64,000 nt of DNA from positions 14,124,593 to 14,188,592 of the forward strand of contig OZ020516.1 in assembly GCA_963971425.1 (NCBI GenBank). Reading direction: 5' to 3'. This document shows, piece by piece, positions 1-12,909 of the stretch. Numbering within the stretch: the first letter of the stretch is position 1; the number at the start of each line of letters is the position of its first letter. Under the pieces are notes generated by a model. It was not told where the DNA came from. It saw only the letters and a program-made list of their open reading frames with translations, and made no database searches. The translations under genes and the position numbers were made by a program. Origin of the DNA: Bryoerythrophyllum caledonicum. Its lineage: Eukaryota; Streptophyta; Bryopsida; Pottiales; Pottiaceae.

Positions 1-41
1 TCTCTTCTTCTAAGACATGACTATACACTAGCTTTTTATCT

Positions 42-232
42 ATGGTGTAGGATTTAGGGTTTCACCCTTTAAGGACGAGGCTTGAAAGACCATGGATGGA
101 ATGTACCCGTTGCCTTGATGATGAACATCAACATCTGTAACCCTCAAAGATTCTACCCATGGTCGTTGCGGGCCTCGCCTTTGAAGGGTTAAGAGTTAGA
201 ATTCAATTTGAAATCCTAAATCCTAGATCATG
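42..232. repeat. Inverted-repeat (foldback/MITE-like) sequence
   Basis: The left arm (about 42-95) and the reverse complement of the right arm (about 158-232) share the order GATTTAGG, then a CCCTT..AAGG.CGAGGC block, then GACCATGG. The right arm carries about 20 extra bases and the arms are imperfect. The centre is about 60 bp without coding potential. It lies just left of the LINE A insertion site. It could be a foldback element or a chance remnant of an older duplication; no target duplication was identified. Confidence 0.4.
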
Positions 233-305
233 GTGACCTCTTGCTTGCACCCAGCTCTTGCAGCGTCTTCTTCCCAAAGTTCATTTATTTACTTGAAATG
301 TATAT

Positions 306-318
306 GCAGACATGGTCA
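306..318. repeat. Target site duplication, LINE A, 5' copy
   Basis: The 13-bp sequence GCAGACATGGTCA is found here and again at 13119-13131, directly after the (TTC)n tail of LINE A. The pair brackets the whole element and fixes its ends at 319 and 13118. A 13-bp duplication is typical of target-primed LINE insertion. Confidence 0.9.
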
Positions 319-3300
319 TTATTGTACCAGAGAATGGAGAGATGAGAGAGGAGTAGCTCCGCAAAACCTGGTGAGGAGGGGTCTTCTTGGTGTTAGGCGC
401 AGAGACAATGTACACAACAATGAGGGTTGCTGGGCTCATTGTTAATCCCTGTGTGCACTTCTTTGACGCTGAAAGGTGTGTTGATGGTGTGGAGAGTGTT
501 GAGAGGGATTACAGATCTTAGATCTATTGACACAAAGTATGTAAGAGGATGCAACAATCTAGTACTAGTTTGGGAGAGTAGATCTGCGGCGGGGCTCTAT
601 GTTGGCCCAGATCTAGACCTAGAGGTTGCAGCCCCATATCATCTTTCATTCATCAGATCCAGATCTAGGCTACCAAGACACCACAGAAATACCACACACT
701 GAACCCCCTCCTCAACTAGGATTCCAGCACTACCATGAAGACGAATCACTATCTACGCAAGACTAGAACCAGCCGTCAAGACACAAGACCGCAGCAACAA
801 GCACGACACTCAACAAAACCAGATAAATTATTCTCTTGTAAAACGCAGCATACAATGTTCCTTTTTAGAGAATGCAAGTTAGATAAGTTAGCCTCTTACA
901 ACACGCAACATACAATGCTCCTTCTTAGAGTATGCAAGTTAGACCCATACTGTAAAACGTATCTCGTAACATTTCATTTGAAGAACTGTAAAGTAGAATT
1001 AGACACAAAAAAAAAAGTGGTAGTAGAAACACCACCCGCTAACCCCGCAGACACAAAAAGGCACAGCTGCCTGTTAGGACCCACAGTCACAATAAATTCG
1101 TACACGAAGAACACCCAGCCAGAGCAGCAATCCAGTACCGAGGAGGAGAGAAGACTATGACAAAAATGCAAAGGACTACGTAACCTACGCCGAGCCGAAG
1201 CAACAACAGCCCCGGATAAACGACACAAAATGCCTGCGCCAACAAAACAGCAAAGATGAGCCTGCACAACACCAGCTACACCACACCTGCAACAACAACA
1301 AGACTACATCAGAAACAACACGACGACAACCTCAATTAAGGTAAGCATTCTAACTACAATCTCAACTCTCACTCCCCCACTCCCTCTTAATAGATTTACA
1401 TGCGCTCCTCATAGTTGGTTAGGAGAAGACATCAAAAACCCGAAACGACAACATCACATGTGCCAAACATCAACGAGCACTATACACAAGCTTCTACAAC
1501 CTGAAGGGAAGGGACCAAGGACACATACAACATACTCAAGACCTCGGGCACAAGCAACATATAATCAACAACGCAGGCAGCCCCGTACACACCAACACCC
1601 GCAAGAAATCAAGACCACAACATATCATACAAAGCTAAGGTTTGTTCACACTCAAGTAAGCACCCTCACCTCATCATCATCCTCTTTATTTCCTTTTTGT
1701 GTATCACTAACAGACCATGACATGACTAGTATACAACCTGCAAGGAAACAATGCCGACCTCTACTGCAGAAGAGCTCCAGCCACCCCAACAACCCTCAAA
1801 AAGACCAATCTATACAAAGACAAGATTCAAACGGCCACCCCAATCAATGCAGCTGCCCAGCTGTAACCAAACGGCATTCTGACGAAGAAAACCCTAAACG
1901 GCCACAATTCCTACAACGAAAGCGTCCATCAAACACAACGACATCCACCAAACATCTAGATACTACAAGGTATATAGTATGCTCCCAACCCACTCACAAA
2001 TCCTTTCACTTTGACATACTGTGCAGACAACTACGCCCTGCCCTGTGGAAACAGAGTTGCGCCCCTACATCAAGCGAGGTGGACTACTTACAGAAAGGCC
2101 AGTTGCAGAGAGCGCCACCGTTGACGCCACCATGCGCCCCACATATCTGTGAAGCACCCTCTAATCCTCTCTTTCAATCTTTACTTTTTGATGCATTGTT
2201 GGATATTCTGATCGCTAACTCCAACTCGTGGAAGATACTCTACACATAGACTACGCAGCACCTGTACAACACAAGAGGACCGATCAGCCACCCATTCGAA
2301 GAAGTGCAACCAACAACAAGATCCAAGACCCTGCACCATACGACATCAGAGACAAGCATCAGAAGATGCCTAGACCAAGTACCGACAACCGACGTCCAGA
2401 CCAAGCACATAGAAGACGACGGATTAGTTCACACGTACAGAGATGTTTCGAGAGCAGTAGATCCAGCAACCAGCCCTAGGAGCACACACCATCAATCAAG
2501 ACAAGAAACAAGACTCAAGACCCAGCACCAGACTCCATCAGAGACAAGAATCACCGGACCTCTCCTCGCCGAAACCCTCGTGTCTGATTATTACAGATCT
2601 ACTGAACATAGCTCCCAAACTTACCAACTGTATCGATGTGTAGGAACGTCAACATACGACAACAAGAACCCTAACTGGAGAAGGCCGAGAAGATCACCGC
2701 AGAGGAAGAGGAAGTCACCACAGACGAAGAGAAAAGGAGCCCAGCCCGCAGGACGAAGAGCTAGAGGATACCATCGCAGGATCCCAACAGGGGAAGGCCG
2801 AGAAGGAAAGCAACGGAGTTCAGTCTACAATAGCAAAACCCCACAGCGACACCCTGCTTGTCGGGGAAAGACGGAGTCAAGCCAGAGCACGACCCACAAG
2901 ACCAGTCTAAGAGAGAACCCAATCAAGAAGGCCACCAACCCTCGCCAAACCAGCAAGAAGAGGAGAAACAAGAACTTGCACCTGCGAAAGAGCAAGCCCC
3001 GCCAGCCGTGGAGGAGAACCAGGCAGCTGCACGCACAAAGCGGTGAGAACGGACAACTGAAGCAAGAGGCCGTCCGGGCGAAGAGCGGAGCACACCCCAC
3101 AGAAGCCCTGACGAGGAGCCAGAGAAAATCGAGACCGAAGAGTGAAGACACCCCAAACCGGTGGGAAGAGAGGCCAACCCTAGACGACCCCGAACTTACA
3201 GTGACATGCAACACAACTAGCCCAAGCAGTATCCAGGCCCAAAGCCCCTCATCCAACTCAACGGTACGGAAAGCAATCGAGACTAGTAAGAAGAGACCAT

Positions 3301-3683
3301 AAGACCAAGAAACCAAACCAGCAAGGAGGAGCCACGAGGGTCAAATTCAACACCACCGCACCGAAGTTGGGACCCTTCATTCAGGTTATAGCACTATATC
3401 AATCCCCCCTCATTTTGTTATCCTTTGTTATCATCGGGTTTATTATGCAAACCCATTGACGCGCACAAAAACTTTAATAGCTAATTTTTCTACTAGGAGA
3501 GGTGACCTTGTTTATGGCACCTCTCATGTGTGTGTATGTGCAAGAGTCCGTGAAGGTCATCACACCAATTTGTTTTGCCTAAGTCTTCTTGAAAATAGTA
3601 GCCTAGCTAATTGCTTGTATGTCATCTACATTAGGACCCTTCACCCCTTCTTGACCACTTTAGCTTCAACAAGCCCTCAATGC
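319..3683 (+). other. LINE A 5' leader with intron-like blocks
   Basis: About 3.4 kb precede the first ATG of ORF1. Positions 325-720 are clearly homologous to 13900-14300 at the start of LINE B (shared stretches such as GAGTAGCTCCGC and GGTGAGGAGGG). Several 50-60 nt blocks look like mini-introns, starting GTAAG or GTATA and ending in AG after a pyrimidine-rich stretch: 1341-1393, 1656-1713 and 1970-2026. The first has a counterpart in LINE B (14610-14673). The ORF1 frame is open from 2304 to 5333 except for a TAA at 3300-3302. The 2304-3302 segment would encode a very basic, low-complexity protein (Arg/Lys/Pro/Gln-rich) that could be an N-terminal extension of ORF1. Its coding status is unproven. 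Confidence 0.6.
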
Positions 3684-5333
3684 ATGTTGGGGGGAGAAGC
3701 TAAAGACAAGATGATAAGGGGTAATACTAAAGGAAAACTCTATACTTCTTCTAGTGACACCCTTCTTTTTGACATGTACAGCATGCCTCAACTCCAAGCT
3801 GCGGCCACCCCGTCCAAAAGATTGTTTGTTGATGTTGTTGAAAATGTTCATGATATGAATGAAAATCAAAATGCCCTAGCTATTGAAAATGCCACCCAAA
3901 AAAAGGTGAAGGCAACAAGTTTGCCTCACACCGAATATTGGTTAGGCTTTCACACAATGAATATACTTGCAAAAAAAAGGGGTAGCTCCAAAGCACCCAT
4001 TATCCCCTTGGAGGACTTGGTAAAATTTGGCTTAACCTCAAAAGAGGCAGCTGAAAGTGCGGAAGCCATGCCTTCCTTTCCATATGTCCGCCAAGAGGAA
4101 TGGGCCTCCAAAAGAGTCGATGGCAAAATGGGGAATCATTATAATCTCACCCAACTTCCAAGTGAGGTTGAGGTAGATGACGACGGTTTTGCCCTAGACT
4201 ACCAAGTGTCGATCCACTTTGAGCTTGGTGATCAAGTTTGGACAAAAGACGTGGTGCTAGAAATGGTAAAGTCTAGACTCAAAGAGATGAAAAACCCCAT
4301 TGGCACCCGCATTGGTGAGCCAATAGCCATCTTTTGCTACCATCAGTCTGAGAAGTGGAATGGTATTATTAAGCTGCATCTAAAAAACCCGGAAATAGAT
4401 GGGAAAGGATTGCTACAAGGGTTGAGGCCCTTCATTCTCACCCTGGATGAAGGAATCCCTCACAAAGGGAAGATATGCAAATCATATGATGCCTTAGCTT
4501 TCTCACACCTCCTATCAGTGAAAATATCTGGCCCCAACTTAGTTAATAAGGAACCATATGATTTGCATGCCAAAATTGTGATTGATAGCTTTGTAAGGGG
4601 GCATGACTTTGAAGTAACGGGGGTAGAAAAGAAGGGGTTCTCAGAGTTTGCTTGGATCAAAACTCCCTCACCGGTGCAAGCAGCTAAAGTAAAAGACTAC
4701 AAAGTCTCGTTTAATGTTGAGATATTTGTGCCGATCTTTGCAACCCGGAAGATGGATGAGGATGAGATTGCAAAAAAGAATTGTCTAATTCTTATTGCAA
4801 AAAACCTTAACAAAACAAAAAGCGAAAAAGAACTAGCTGATGGTATTAAAACCATACTTGGGGAGGAGAATGTGGTTGATACATTCTTCAAACTTGAGCA
4901 TGGGCGCCACATAGGTACTTGCAACATTGAGTGCCTTAATGCAGCGGTATACAAAAAATTTGTCAAACAAAGTAAAAAATTGCACGGTAAATACATCATG
5001 TTTATCCCCCACCCTAACAGTCTAGATGGTAGTAACAAGCCAAGTGTGGAAGAATTAACTAGGCTAGGGTTCACGGATGTAAACTCGGCCGTAGCGAATG
5101 CGGTAATTGCCTTGGAAAATGGCCCAAGCAACAACAATGGTGTCACCTTGCAACAGCTGCGGAGAGAAATGAAGACCATGAAAGGGGAAATTGTGGAAGA
5201 AGCGAGACAATACGCGGACATGGTGCAAACGAATACCGTCAAATCCCTAAGGGGGGAGATGTCAACTCTTCGATCTCAACTTATTGCCACCATCATGGCA
5301 GTGGAAACACAAGCATCGGAAAGGGAGCAATGA
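3684..5333 (+). CDS. LINE A ORF1 protein (RRM-like RNA-binding, coiled coil)
   Basis: An intact reading frame of 549 codons from the first in-frame ATG (3684). The open frame extends upstream, so a longer form is possible. The central part is conserved with LINE B ORF1 (shared motifs NLTQLP, GEPIAI, KLHLKNP, GKVCKSYD or GKICKSYD). Residues about 363-445 look like an RRM: a hydrophobic beta strand LILIAKNLN, helix, then a second RNP-like strand near GRHIGTCNIEC. The last 60 residues (MKTMKGEIVEEA.. through SLRGEMSTLRSQL) have heptad spacing of a coiled coil. By analogy with other LINE ORF1 proteins it would bind element RNA and assemble ribonucleoprotein; that role is inferred from family behaviour. 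It ends with TGA, and the ORF2 frame opens 8 nt later. Confidence 0.75.
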   Translation: MLGGEAKDKMIRGNTKGKLYTSSSDTLLFDMYSMPQLQAAATPSKRLFVDVVENVHDMNENQNALAIENATQKKVKATSLPHTEYWLGFHTMNILAKKRGSSKAPIIPLEDLVKFGLTSKEAAESAEAMPSFPYVRQEEWASKRVDGKMGNHYNLTQLPSEVEVDDDGFALDYQVSIHFELGDQVWTKDVVLEMVKSRLKEMKNPIGTRIGEPIAIFCYHQSEKWNGIIKLHLKNPEIDGKGLLQGLRPFILTLDEGIPHKGKICKSYDALAFSHLLSVKISGPNLVNKEPYDLHAKIVIDSFVRGHDFEVTGVEKKGFSEFAWIKTPSPVQAAKVKDYKVSFNVEIFVPIFATRKMDEDEIAKKNCLILIAKNLNKTKSEKELADGIKTILGEENVVDTFFKLEHGRHIGTCNIECLNAAVYKKFVKQSKKLHGKYIMFIPHPNSLDGSNKPSVEELTRLGFTDVNSAVANAVIALENGPSNNNGVTLQQLRREMKTMKGEIVEEARQYADMVQTNTVKSLRGEMSTLRSQLIATIMAVETQASEREQ

Positions 5334-5473
5334 GTCATTGAACACAAGATGGACACGTCAAACTAATAGTGTCAAACAACGCTACTACAAAATACACCAT
5401 AGTATATATATATACTAAAACAACCCAAAATATACTTAAATATCGAGTATATTTATATAATACAAAACAAAAT

Positions 5474-5671
<198 letters not shown>

Positions 5672-5731
5672 AAAAAACAAAAACAATGCTCCACTCCTCT
5701 TCCACTGATAGCCACAAACGCTGCTCATTTC

Positions 5732-5779
5732 AAACTACTAATTATACTTTGCGGAGACATAGAAACCAACCCCGGCCCC
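5732..5779 (+). other. 2A-like ribosome-skipping peptide in LINE A ORF2
   Basis: The codons read KLLIILCGDIETNPGP, matching the 2A consensus D-x-E-x-N-P-G-P with the hydrophobic stretch typically found upstream. The upstream residues are conserved in the two LINE B copies, which argues that this stretch is translated. A methionine directly follows the final proline. N-terminal 2A sequences are known from trypanosome and sea-urchin non-LTR retrotransposons; here it would release the upstream peptide from the ORF2 polyprotein. Activity is inferred from motif match only. Confidence 0.8.
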
Positions 5780-8565
5780 ATGCCAAATGTCTTCCAAAAC
5801 CATCCAAAAGCACACAGAAGATTAGCAAAAATATATTTCATTCCGAATACTATAAAACTCCACCCAGAATATCAACAACTAGCATCTTCCTTTGCACCAC
5901 TCCTAAATAACAATCACATACTCCACCTAAACTATTCCACCCTCTACCCCAACATTTTCTGATATATACAACAAAAAAACAACCACCCATCCACACATAT
6001 CTTATTTGCAATAATTACTACCCTACATCCTTCAATAGATGAATGCAACAACATCATCAACCAACATTCTACCACCATAAACCCAACACATTGGACAAAT
6101 AAATTACTAAACACCTTATCCTCTCTACACAATCCCCCTGAAAGACACATTGATACACTCCACCCATACACTAAATTCCTAGAGGAAAACCAACACCTAT
6201 TTGAACACAAAACTTCCCTACACAATGACTTATATAACTTTATCCATAGCCAAACCCCACCCCCTTCCACAGATGAACTACAACTAAAATTTCCCTACTT
6301 CCCGCACAATCTCATCTTAGAAGCCTTGAGATGCTTTGAACCAATTCACGATTACACACACCCCACCCCGACACCCACCTACATTTCCCCTCCACTTTGT
6401 AACCTCGACAATACAGACAACAAAAACACATATATAACCACATGGAACGCCTCATCATTAAACAATGCTTTACCATGCATCCACAACCTAACCACCCACA
6501 CCGATACACCACCCGCCATAATTGCTATACAAGAAACTAAAATTACCGCTAATAAATCCACAAAATACATCCAAAAAGCATTCCCCGAATATAAACTTAT
6601 ATTTAATAACACACATTCTCTCACACGTTGCATTCAACAACGAATGCCATGTACACCGGCAAGAGGTGGTCTACTCATGCTTATACACCAATCATATGCC
6701 TTCCCCGGGAATATTACTAAAATCCCCACCCCGGCTAACATATCACCATATCTCCAAATTATTGAAATTACTAATCGACCCCTCCAACCATGGCTCATTC
6801 TTCATCTACACATGCCCTCGCACATAGAAGACTCTAGGTTTATTCCGGAAATCCAAAATTCCATCACTTCACAAATAAATACACACACCAATCATACAAT
6901 AATACTTTGCGGAGACTTTAACCGTGACATTGCCCTTATTGGAAGACAAAACGGAGGGATTGTCACGCCTCCACTTGACATAGACTATCAATGGCAAAAC
7001 TATACGAATAACCTAGAACTACATCTAATTCCAACCGATACGCAATACTCCCGACAAGGTGGACTTAATTACACACACACTAGCCTAATTGATGGATTTT
7101 ACATTAAAACACCTAATCATACCCGATATACATCTACCACCAATAACTCAACTAACTTAAACTCGGACCACTTCCCAATCCAACTAAATATACCTCACAA
7201 CACCCTTATAAGTAGACCCCCCACAACCATCAACTCAAATGATATTAAAATATTAAACCCCATCCCAAAAGTAAACCTTGACAACTTTAATACAAAATTC
7301 TTCGAAAAAAATTCACTACAAATAGACTCCCTTACAGATATTCTTTCTAACCACCAACACCTCATACATACACAATGGCAAGAAGCTTCCACGACTCTTG
7401 ACAAACTTATTAACGAAATCTCCACTACACTAGAAAAGACTTATAAAGCGCCTCCAATCCCACAACTCACACCTAAAACCTCGAAACAAGGGGGGTATCT
7501 CCCAAGAAAACTAGCCAAAAAGTGGAAACAACACCTTGCCACATATCACACTATTCGCAAAACAATTTATATTGCTAAAACCAACCAAAATTGGCAAACC
7601 CACCCCATACTCTCCGAACTACAAAATCTCTGTCATCCCCAAATCCCACAAGTACCACCACCCAACACCCCTCACGAAGACTGGCTTAAAGACATTGCAA
7701 TCATTGCAAAAACAGCCAATAAAGAAGCTCGGAAAATTACTACAAAATATGCAAGAGAATGTGTCAAAAGAGCTATTTCTAAATATCGTCAATTATACGA
7801 AACCAGCCCAAAAAATATTAATAGAAAAGTCTTTAAAAACAACACAAACCTACCACTAGACTGCATATTAGACCAAAACAATAACATATTGACCACCCCA
7901 GATGATATTGCAAGAGAAATACATCTTCAACAATCCATAAACAATAGACCAACCATCCCCCCATGTCACTTTCAACCACAACATACACCAACATGCACAT
8001 GCGGAGTTAGGCAATACCCGTGGCATGATTTAGACGGATTTACTATTGATAAAAGAGGCGAACCAACAACACCTCTCCACACATACTATAACAGAGACAC
8101 ATATAACATGTGCCTAAAAAATTTGGGGACCAACAAAGCTCCCGGACCGGACCACATACCTAACTCAATTCTAAAAAACATGCCTCTTAGATTCCATGAC
8201 CTTCTATCACTATTTTTCCTCCATTGTTATAAACAAAAATTAATTCCCGCATCTTGGAAAACAAGCTTAACAATCTTATTATACAAAAAAGGCAACCCAT
8301 CCGAGCTACCTAACCACCGACCTATTGCCTTAGCTAACACCATTTACAAATTGTACACTAGTACACTAACATCAATACTATCGGCCTACGGGGAAAAACA
8401 CCAAATATTACACGAAAGCCAAGAAGGATTTAGAGCCGAGAGAAGTACTACACGGCAACTTCGAACCCTCATTGCCGCTCTTGAGGATCCAAATTCACGA
8501 ATAAAGACATTTACATACTCTATATTGACTTCAAAAACGCATTTGGCTCCATTGACCATCCTCGA

Positions 8566-11500
8566 TTGCTAGCTGTTATGAGTGATCTTGGGTACCCGGA
8601 AGACGCAGTCACACTAGTAGGCAATATATACTCCCAATCTACCACCACATACGTTGGAGAATTCTTTGGTAAAACACGGCCTATCCCCATCCAACGTGGT
8701 ACCATCCAAGGCAATACTTTGAGCCCATACCTCTTTATTATTTTTCTAGAACCTCTATTGAGATGGCTTCAAAGAGGAAATAATGGCTACACATTTGGAA
8801 CCTCTAAAGTCACCGTAAACTTGGCCGCATATGCCGACAATCTAGCGGCCATCTTCGGACGTCTTAAATCACTTCAAATTCAATTAGACAAAATAGACAA
8901 ATTTTGTCTATGGACCGAGATGGAACTTGGGGTCCAAAAATGTGCCGTAACTGGATGCCCAAACAAATCCAAAATAAATCCGACCGCCTTCAAAGCCCTT
9001 ATCCAAGCCACCAATATCCACTATCGTAATCAACCAATTCCGGTTCTCAACCAAAACCAACCCTATATATACCTTGGAATAAACCTAGTTCCATCGTTAA
9101 AATGGAAAATTCAAACTCATGTCACTACTACAAAACTTATTAAACAATGTAAGGAACTCACACTATGCCCGACCACATTGCAACAAAAAATAAAAATGAT
9201 TGATACCGTCATACGCCCAGGTATCTCGTATAGTTTTTATGCGGTCCCTTATTCCATGCCTGCCATAAACAAACTTGACAAAAAAATCATAGCCATACAA
9301 AAGAAAATATGCGGACTTCCTAAATGCACGCCAAATGTCATAACGCAACTCCCCCACGAACTATTCGGATTAGAAGCCTTTTCCCTAAAAAATGCCTATC
9401 TACGTTGCATTGGAGAACAACTCCAAAATGCACTTAACGACGAGGGACGACTAGGCCTAATTTACAGTGGACTCCTTCAGCACATCCTCGCCATTTATGG
9501 AGGAGCACAATACCTCCAAAGACTAAAAAAAATTGATTGTCTTCGGTCCCCTATTACTCGCACACTTTTTCTACTCAAAACAGATGGTCAAACATTCCTA
9601 AAAAGCACACTAGAAGATTTCCTACTAGGCCCCGCACCGCTTGAACAAAGCTCGGCAAATGAAATACATAACCTCCCTAGACTTGACCGACAATTATCCG
9701 CCAAACTCCTACTAAAACTTTTTTCCGCAAACATTACCGATCTAAAACAAATTATACTACCAAATGGAACACAACTTATGGACGACAAGAGCTACAAATC
9801 ATTATACGGTACCCCTCACAAATTAATAAAAAGTGCACTGAATATTGCTAAACAATTATTTTGTCAACCCCCATGCCTCCCTGAATGCCTAAACCCTTGC
9901 ACTGCCCACGCCCCACCATGTACACTCAAAGACCCGTACATCATTGATCACAATGACACCCATCCCAACATCAATCCCTCATTAATCCCTCCAAACCCGT
10001 CACACTCACGACCATATGCCCCTCCAACACATATATTAAAAAATTCTTCCATGTACCCAATAAACAACATAACCGCACACAAACATAGAAAGTATATCGA
10101 CTCCAACAACATAAGCAGACAATATACGTCATACTTATGCCATTGGCCCCACAACAACACCACATACACCAAATGGCTCCCGCAAAGAAACCTTTTTCCT
10201 TGGCATAACCCAAACACCTCCTTACATAATACAGAAATCCTCACACAATACTACCATAGAACTCAAAACAGTTATTACTGGAATATCATACAATTACACC
10301 ATCCCCAAGCACAACCTCGAGATAGAAGATTTATCACGCCACCTATTACTATCCCCCTCCTTAACATCTCTACAACCGAATGCAACCCCGAAAATGACAT
10401 CCTAGCACAAACAAACTCAATCAAAATACAACAAGATAATGCCCACATATATGAAGATAATGGTAAGCACCTAATAACCATACCACTTGCTAGACTACAA
10501 TGGTTGTGGAACCAATATCACAACGCACTACAAACCCCCATCAACATTGAACCAATATCCCAAACATTTGAAACCAAAATTGTTTGGCTATATCAAAGAT
10601 ATAAATACCGTATGCCCAAAAGTGACCTCCTTAAAAATGCACACTACACAATACCCGATCCAATCCTAGACTACCTTATTACATCTCTAAATATCACCCA
10701 TTCATACTTCTCATCTCCCGTTACATGCTCCACAAAAATCTCAAAATTTTACTCCCCATTCGAACGTGATAAGATTTTTGGTTCTCTTGGTAAAGCTTTT
10801 GACTATAGATGGAGCGGAATAGGCCTTGCACACCCTCACAACGAAGAAGAAATAAAACAAGCAACACATTGGGCACGCCTAGCGGCAAAGGATAATCCCA
10901 ACCACAACATCACCATCATTATTACTCCCGACACTAATTGGTATCACAACTCTAACCCACATTTAGGCCCATTCCCGGACTCTCACATCATGGTACTATT
11001 TGAAGCGGATTCTATGATTTACAAAGAACCCACTATACCACCGCACATACAAACACCCCGCCCCGAACCATCAACTCTACGTATCCTATGTATACATCAC
11101 CAAACTCGAGAGTTTGGTACTCCGGAAAACCTCACTCATCTCACTTTGATAGCAAAAGACATAAACATTAACAAAGTATACACCGCAATTGCCCCTCCCA
11201 CACCTATTTCGACCCGTGTAAACCGTAACAAAAAATGGTCTAAAACCCCCCACACAATCATCCCCGTACTACCAATTACCGAAATGAGCCTCCCCCTCCT
11301 CTATTACCAAATTAATACCGACCCTAAATTTGACCCCAACTTTAGCTATCACACTGATGGTTCCTTTAAAGAACCAACCGAAGTAAGCCCGGGACATTGG
11401 CACCGCGAAAAAGCCGGATATGGGATATATAATTCAACCAAACAAATAAAACTAGGCAAAAGACTACATGGACTCCAAAACATTCTTAGAGCCGAAATGA

Positions 11501-11712
11501 TGGCTATACACAAAACCCTTAAGATAATCACCACTCAATATCCAAACGAACCGGCTCACATTTTTACAGATTGCGTAAATGTATTACATCTTCTAAATAC
11601 ACACATTAAACACCCCACTCTACACAACAGTCACCCGGACAAAACTATCCTTACATCTATGGTTGCAATGCTCCAAAGTCGCACACAAATTACTACACTC
11701 CACAAAGTTTGA
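8566..11712 (+). pseudogene. LINE A ORF2, middle part: reverse transcriptase and RNase H
   Basis: An open frame of about 1,050 codons. RT motif A (DFKNAFGSID) overlaps the frameshift point. Motif B is QRGTIQGNTLSPYLF. Motif C is YADN at 8830-8841, where LINE B keeps YADD, so one catalytic aspartate is lost. The thumb follows, then a Cys/Pro-rich linker (PPCLPECLNPC). RNase H occupies about 11,340-11,780 with YHTDGSF (Asp), LRAEMMAIHKTL (Glu) and IFTDCVN (Asp). The frame ends at TGA 11710-11712, at the position of an Arg codon (CGA) in LINE B, consistent with CpG deamination. The final RNase H residues (H..N..D) lie beyond this stop in the same frame. Confidence 0.85.
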
Positions 11713-12813
11713 GCCCACTCTAACATCGCCGGCAATGAACAAGCCGACAAACTAGCAAAAGAAGGAAGAGAAAAAACCCACAAGGATGCCGAACACCCAT
11801 ACGAACACGCCCATGCCACCCCATATTACTATCATAGGCATGAATGGCCCTCTATGGGCGAAACTTCCGACAAAGGCCCCATACGATTCCTGGACAAATA
11901 TCTCAAAAAACATGATCTCATAAACAACCTAGAAAAACTCACAGAAAATTTCCCTAATATTGAAAAATGGACCGGCAACCCAAACATTCACAATGTATTG
12001 TCCAACAATTTCTGGAAAAATCCAATCATTACGGATCCACAAATCACATGCCTAATCAAATTCCGCACCAGACAATACATGGGTAATGCGCGTAAACAAC
12101 TCTTCTTTGGAAATGAAAGATTTCCTTCAATAACATGTCCAATTTGCAACACCACGGACCCGGACACATGGCTACATGTCCTACTCAAATGCAAAAACCC
12201 CCATATACACTCACTAATTGTCAAAAGACATAACAAAGCCGTATGGGCTATTCGAAAACTACTTATATCATCAACCAAATCTCGTTGCTTCATTCTCATG
12301 AATGCCGGAACCTTTAATGACAACCCACAAGAAAATACGGTCCCCCCTTGGCTATTACCATGCACATGTTGCACTCAAAGATGCCATTGTAATGCAAGAT
12401 TCAAACCGGACCTACTATGTGTTAGAGGACTTTCATACAAAGACCCCCCACCAAACCACATAGACCCTAGTCTCACTATTCAGTTCATTGAATTCACATA
12501 TTGCAATGACAGATTCTCTCCGGACACTATTGCTAACAAAACAAACAAATACCAACCATTACTTGACGATATTCAAACACTAGGATGGAAAGTAGACCCC
12601 CTCATCGTCATCACCGCGGGTGCCAGAGCCACCACCTTCATTCCCTCAATGACAACCCTTGAAGAAACATTTACAATCCCCATCACCTCAATCAAAACCA
12701 CCTTCTCGAATATTAACACTATTGCAATTCAACATGCTATGTCAATACTCCTGCATAAACGGAAACTTGAAAACAACCAACCCCTTCTTGACATATCGAA
12801 CCCCCCTCCATAG
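11713..12813 (+). pseudogene. LINE A ORF2, C-terminal part: CCHC knuckle and REL-like endonuclease
   Basis: Same frame as the preceding RT/RNase H segment, separated only by the TGA at 11710. It begins with the end of RNase H (AHSNIAGNEQADKLAKEG). From 12136 it shows a CPIC..H..C knuckle followed by VKRHN, as in R2-type elements. A Cys cluster (CTCCTQRCHC) follows. Then comes a PD-(D/E)XK-like set: KPD at 12403-12411, an acidic residue in FIEFTYC (Glu codon 12490-12492), and a Lys before KYQPL (about 12538). This layout matches the restriction-like endonuclease of R2-type LINEs. Having it with an APE domain in one protein is the dual-endonuclease arrangement. Catalytic assignment rests on motif spacing, not structure. 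Confidence 0.75.
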
Positions 12814-12909
12814 ACCTGCACTTGCATTTCACCGTACACGCCCTCCCTTTCTTAGAAACTTTTTGGGAACTTGGGTCCCTTTCTATTGGTCACTTGTTAC
12901 TGGGTACAT

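Noticed and set aside
2304-3302. A separate basic protein gene in the LINE A leader
   Set aside because: Low-complexity Arg/Lys/Gln-rich translation without a domain; mentioned only as a possible ORF1 extension.
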